Assembly: GCA_945952175.1 (NCBI GenBank)
Contig: CAMFHW010000270.1
Span: 1-6,081 of the forward strand
Source: an uncultured Phenylobacterium sp.
Lineage (GTDB): Bacteria > Pseudomonadota > Alphaproteobacteria > Caulobacterales > Caulobacteraceae
Direction of reading: 5' to 3'
Length of the DNA: 6,081 bases
The notes beneath the pieces are model-generated. The model was not told the DNA's origin. It saw nothing but the letters and a program-made list of their open reading frames with translations, and did not search any database. Below, one piece after another: positions 5,426 to 6,081 of the stretch. The position numbers were made by a program, and so were the translations under genes. Every line of letters begins with the position of its first letter. Positions within the stretch are counted from its first letter, which is position 1.

Positions 5426-5568
5426 CCTGGACACTAGGCGAATCCGCGCAGCGCGGCCCCCGGGCGTAGAAGCGGCTTGAACATCGCGGCTCACGCCTTA
5501 GTCTGCGTGCAGTTTGAAACAATTGTTCGAGCGTCGGTGTCGACGCCTCGCCCGCCTGGGGAGCCCAT

Positions 5569-6081
<513 letters not shown>

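Noticed and set aside
3776..5437. 553-codon plus-strand frame overlapping the flmG-like gene, which would avoid the TAG
   Set aside because: Arg/Pro-rich translation with no motifs; a shifted-frame shadow of the glycosyltransferase gene, not a frameshifted continuation.

Overview
The window is GC-rich DNA from an alphaproteobacterium, most likely of the Caulobacter/Phenylobacterium/Brevundimonas group. The FlaF-FlbT pair is an alphaproteobacterial flagellin-regulatory set. It sits next to a TPR-glycosyltransferase of the FlmG (older name FlbA) type, and CtrA-like and GANTC (CcrM) motifs lie in the intergenic DNA. The taxonomic call is inference from gene content and motifs.

Layout from left to right. 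(1) Positions 1-2212, minus strand: the first 737 codons of a giant low-complexity protein that runs off the left edge. It consists almost entirely of an 8-residue (24-bp) repeat of consensus L-S/T-x-T-Q-V/I-G-A. The octads are nested in 7- or 10-octad modules, which sit inside a 31-octad (744-bp) super-repeat. (2) 2213-2564: a 352-bp gap without a gene. It holds a terminator-like hairpin with a T-run just upstream of the repeat gene, a second hairpin just past flaF, and three GANTC sites. (3) 2565-2930 and 2896-3315, minus strand: flaF and flbT, overlapping, transcribed in the order flbT-flaF. (4) 3316-3548: a divergent regulatory region with a CtrA-like TTAA-N7-TTGA site, a TTAACCAT half-site and a strong GC hairpin. 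(5) 3549-5339, plus strand: a flmG-like gene (TPR domain plus GT-B glycosyltransferase domain) interrupted by one in-frame TAG codon at 4284-4286. (6) 5340-5568: an intergenic stretch with a terminator-like hairpin and an 18-bp perfect palindrome. (7) From 5569, plus strand: the first 171 codons of a MoxR-family AAA+ ATPase that runs off the right edge.

How they fit together: FlbT and FlaF control flagellin translation and secretion, and FlmG glycosylates flagellins, so the centre of the window is a flagellin maturation locus. The repeat gene lies downstream of flbT-flaF on the same strand, roughly where related genomes may carry flagellin genes, but it is not a flagellin. Its link to the flagellum is only positional. 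The MoxR gene looks like an unrelated neighbouring operon.

Most striking points: the nested octad-repeat protein with its periodic charged units, and the nonsense codon that separates the flagellin-binding TPR half of FlmG from its catalytic half.
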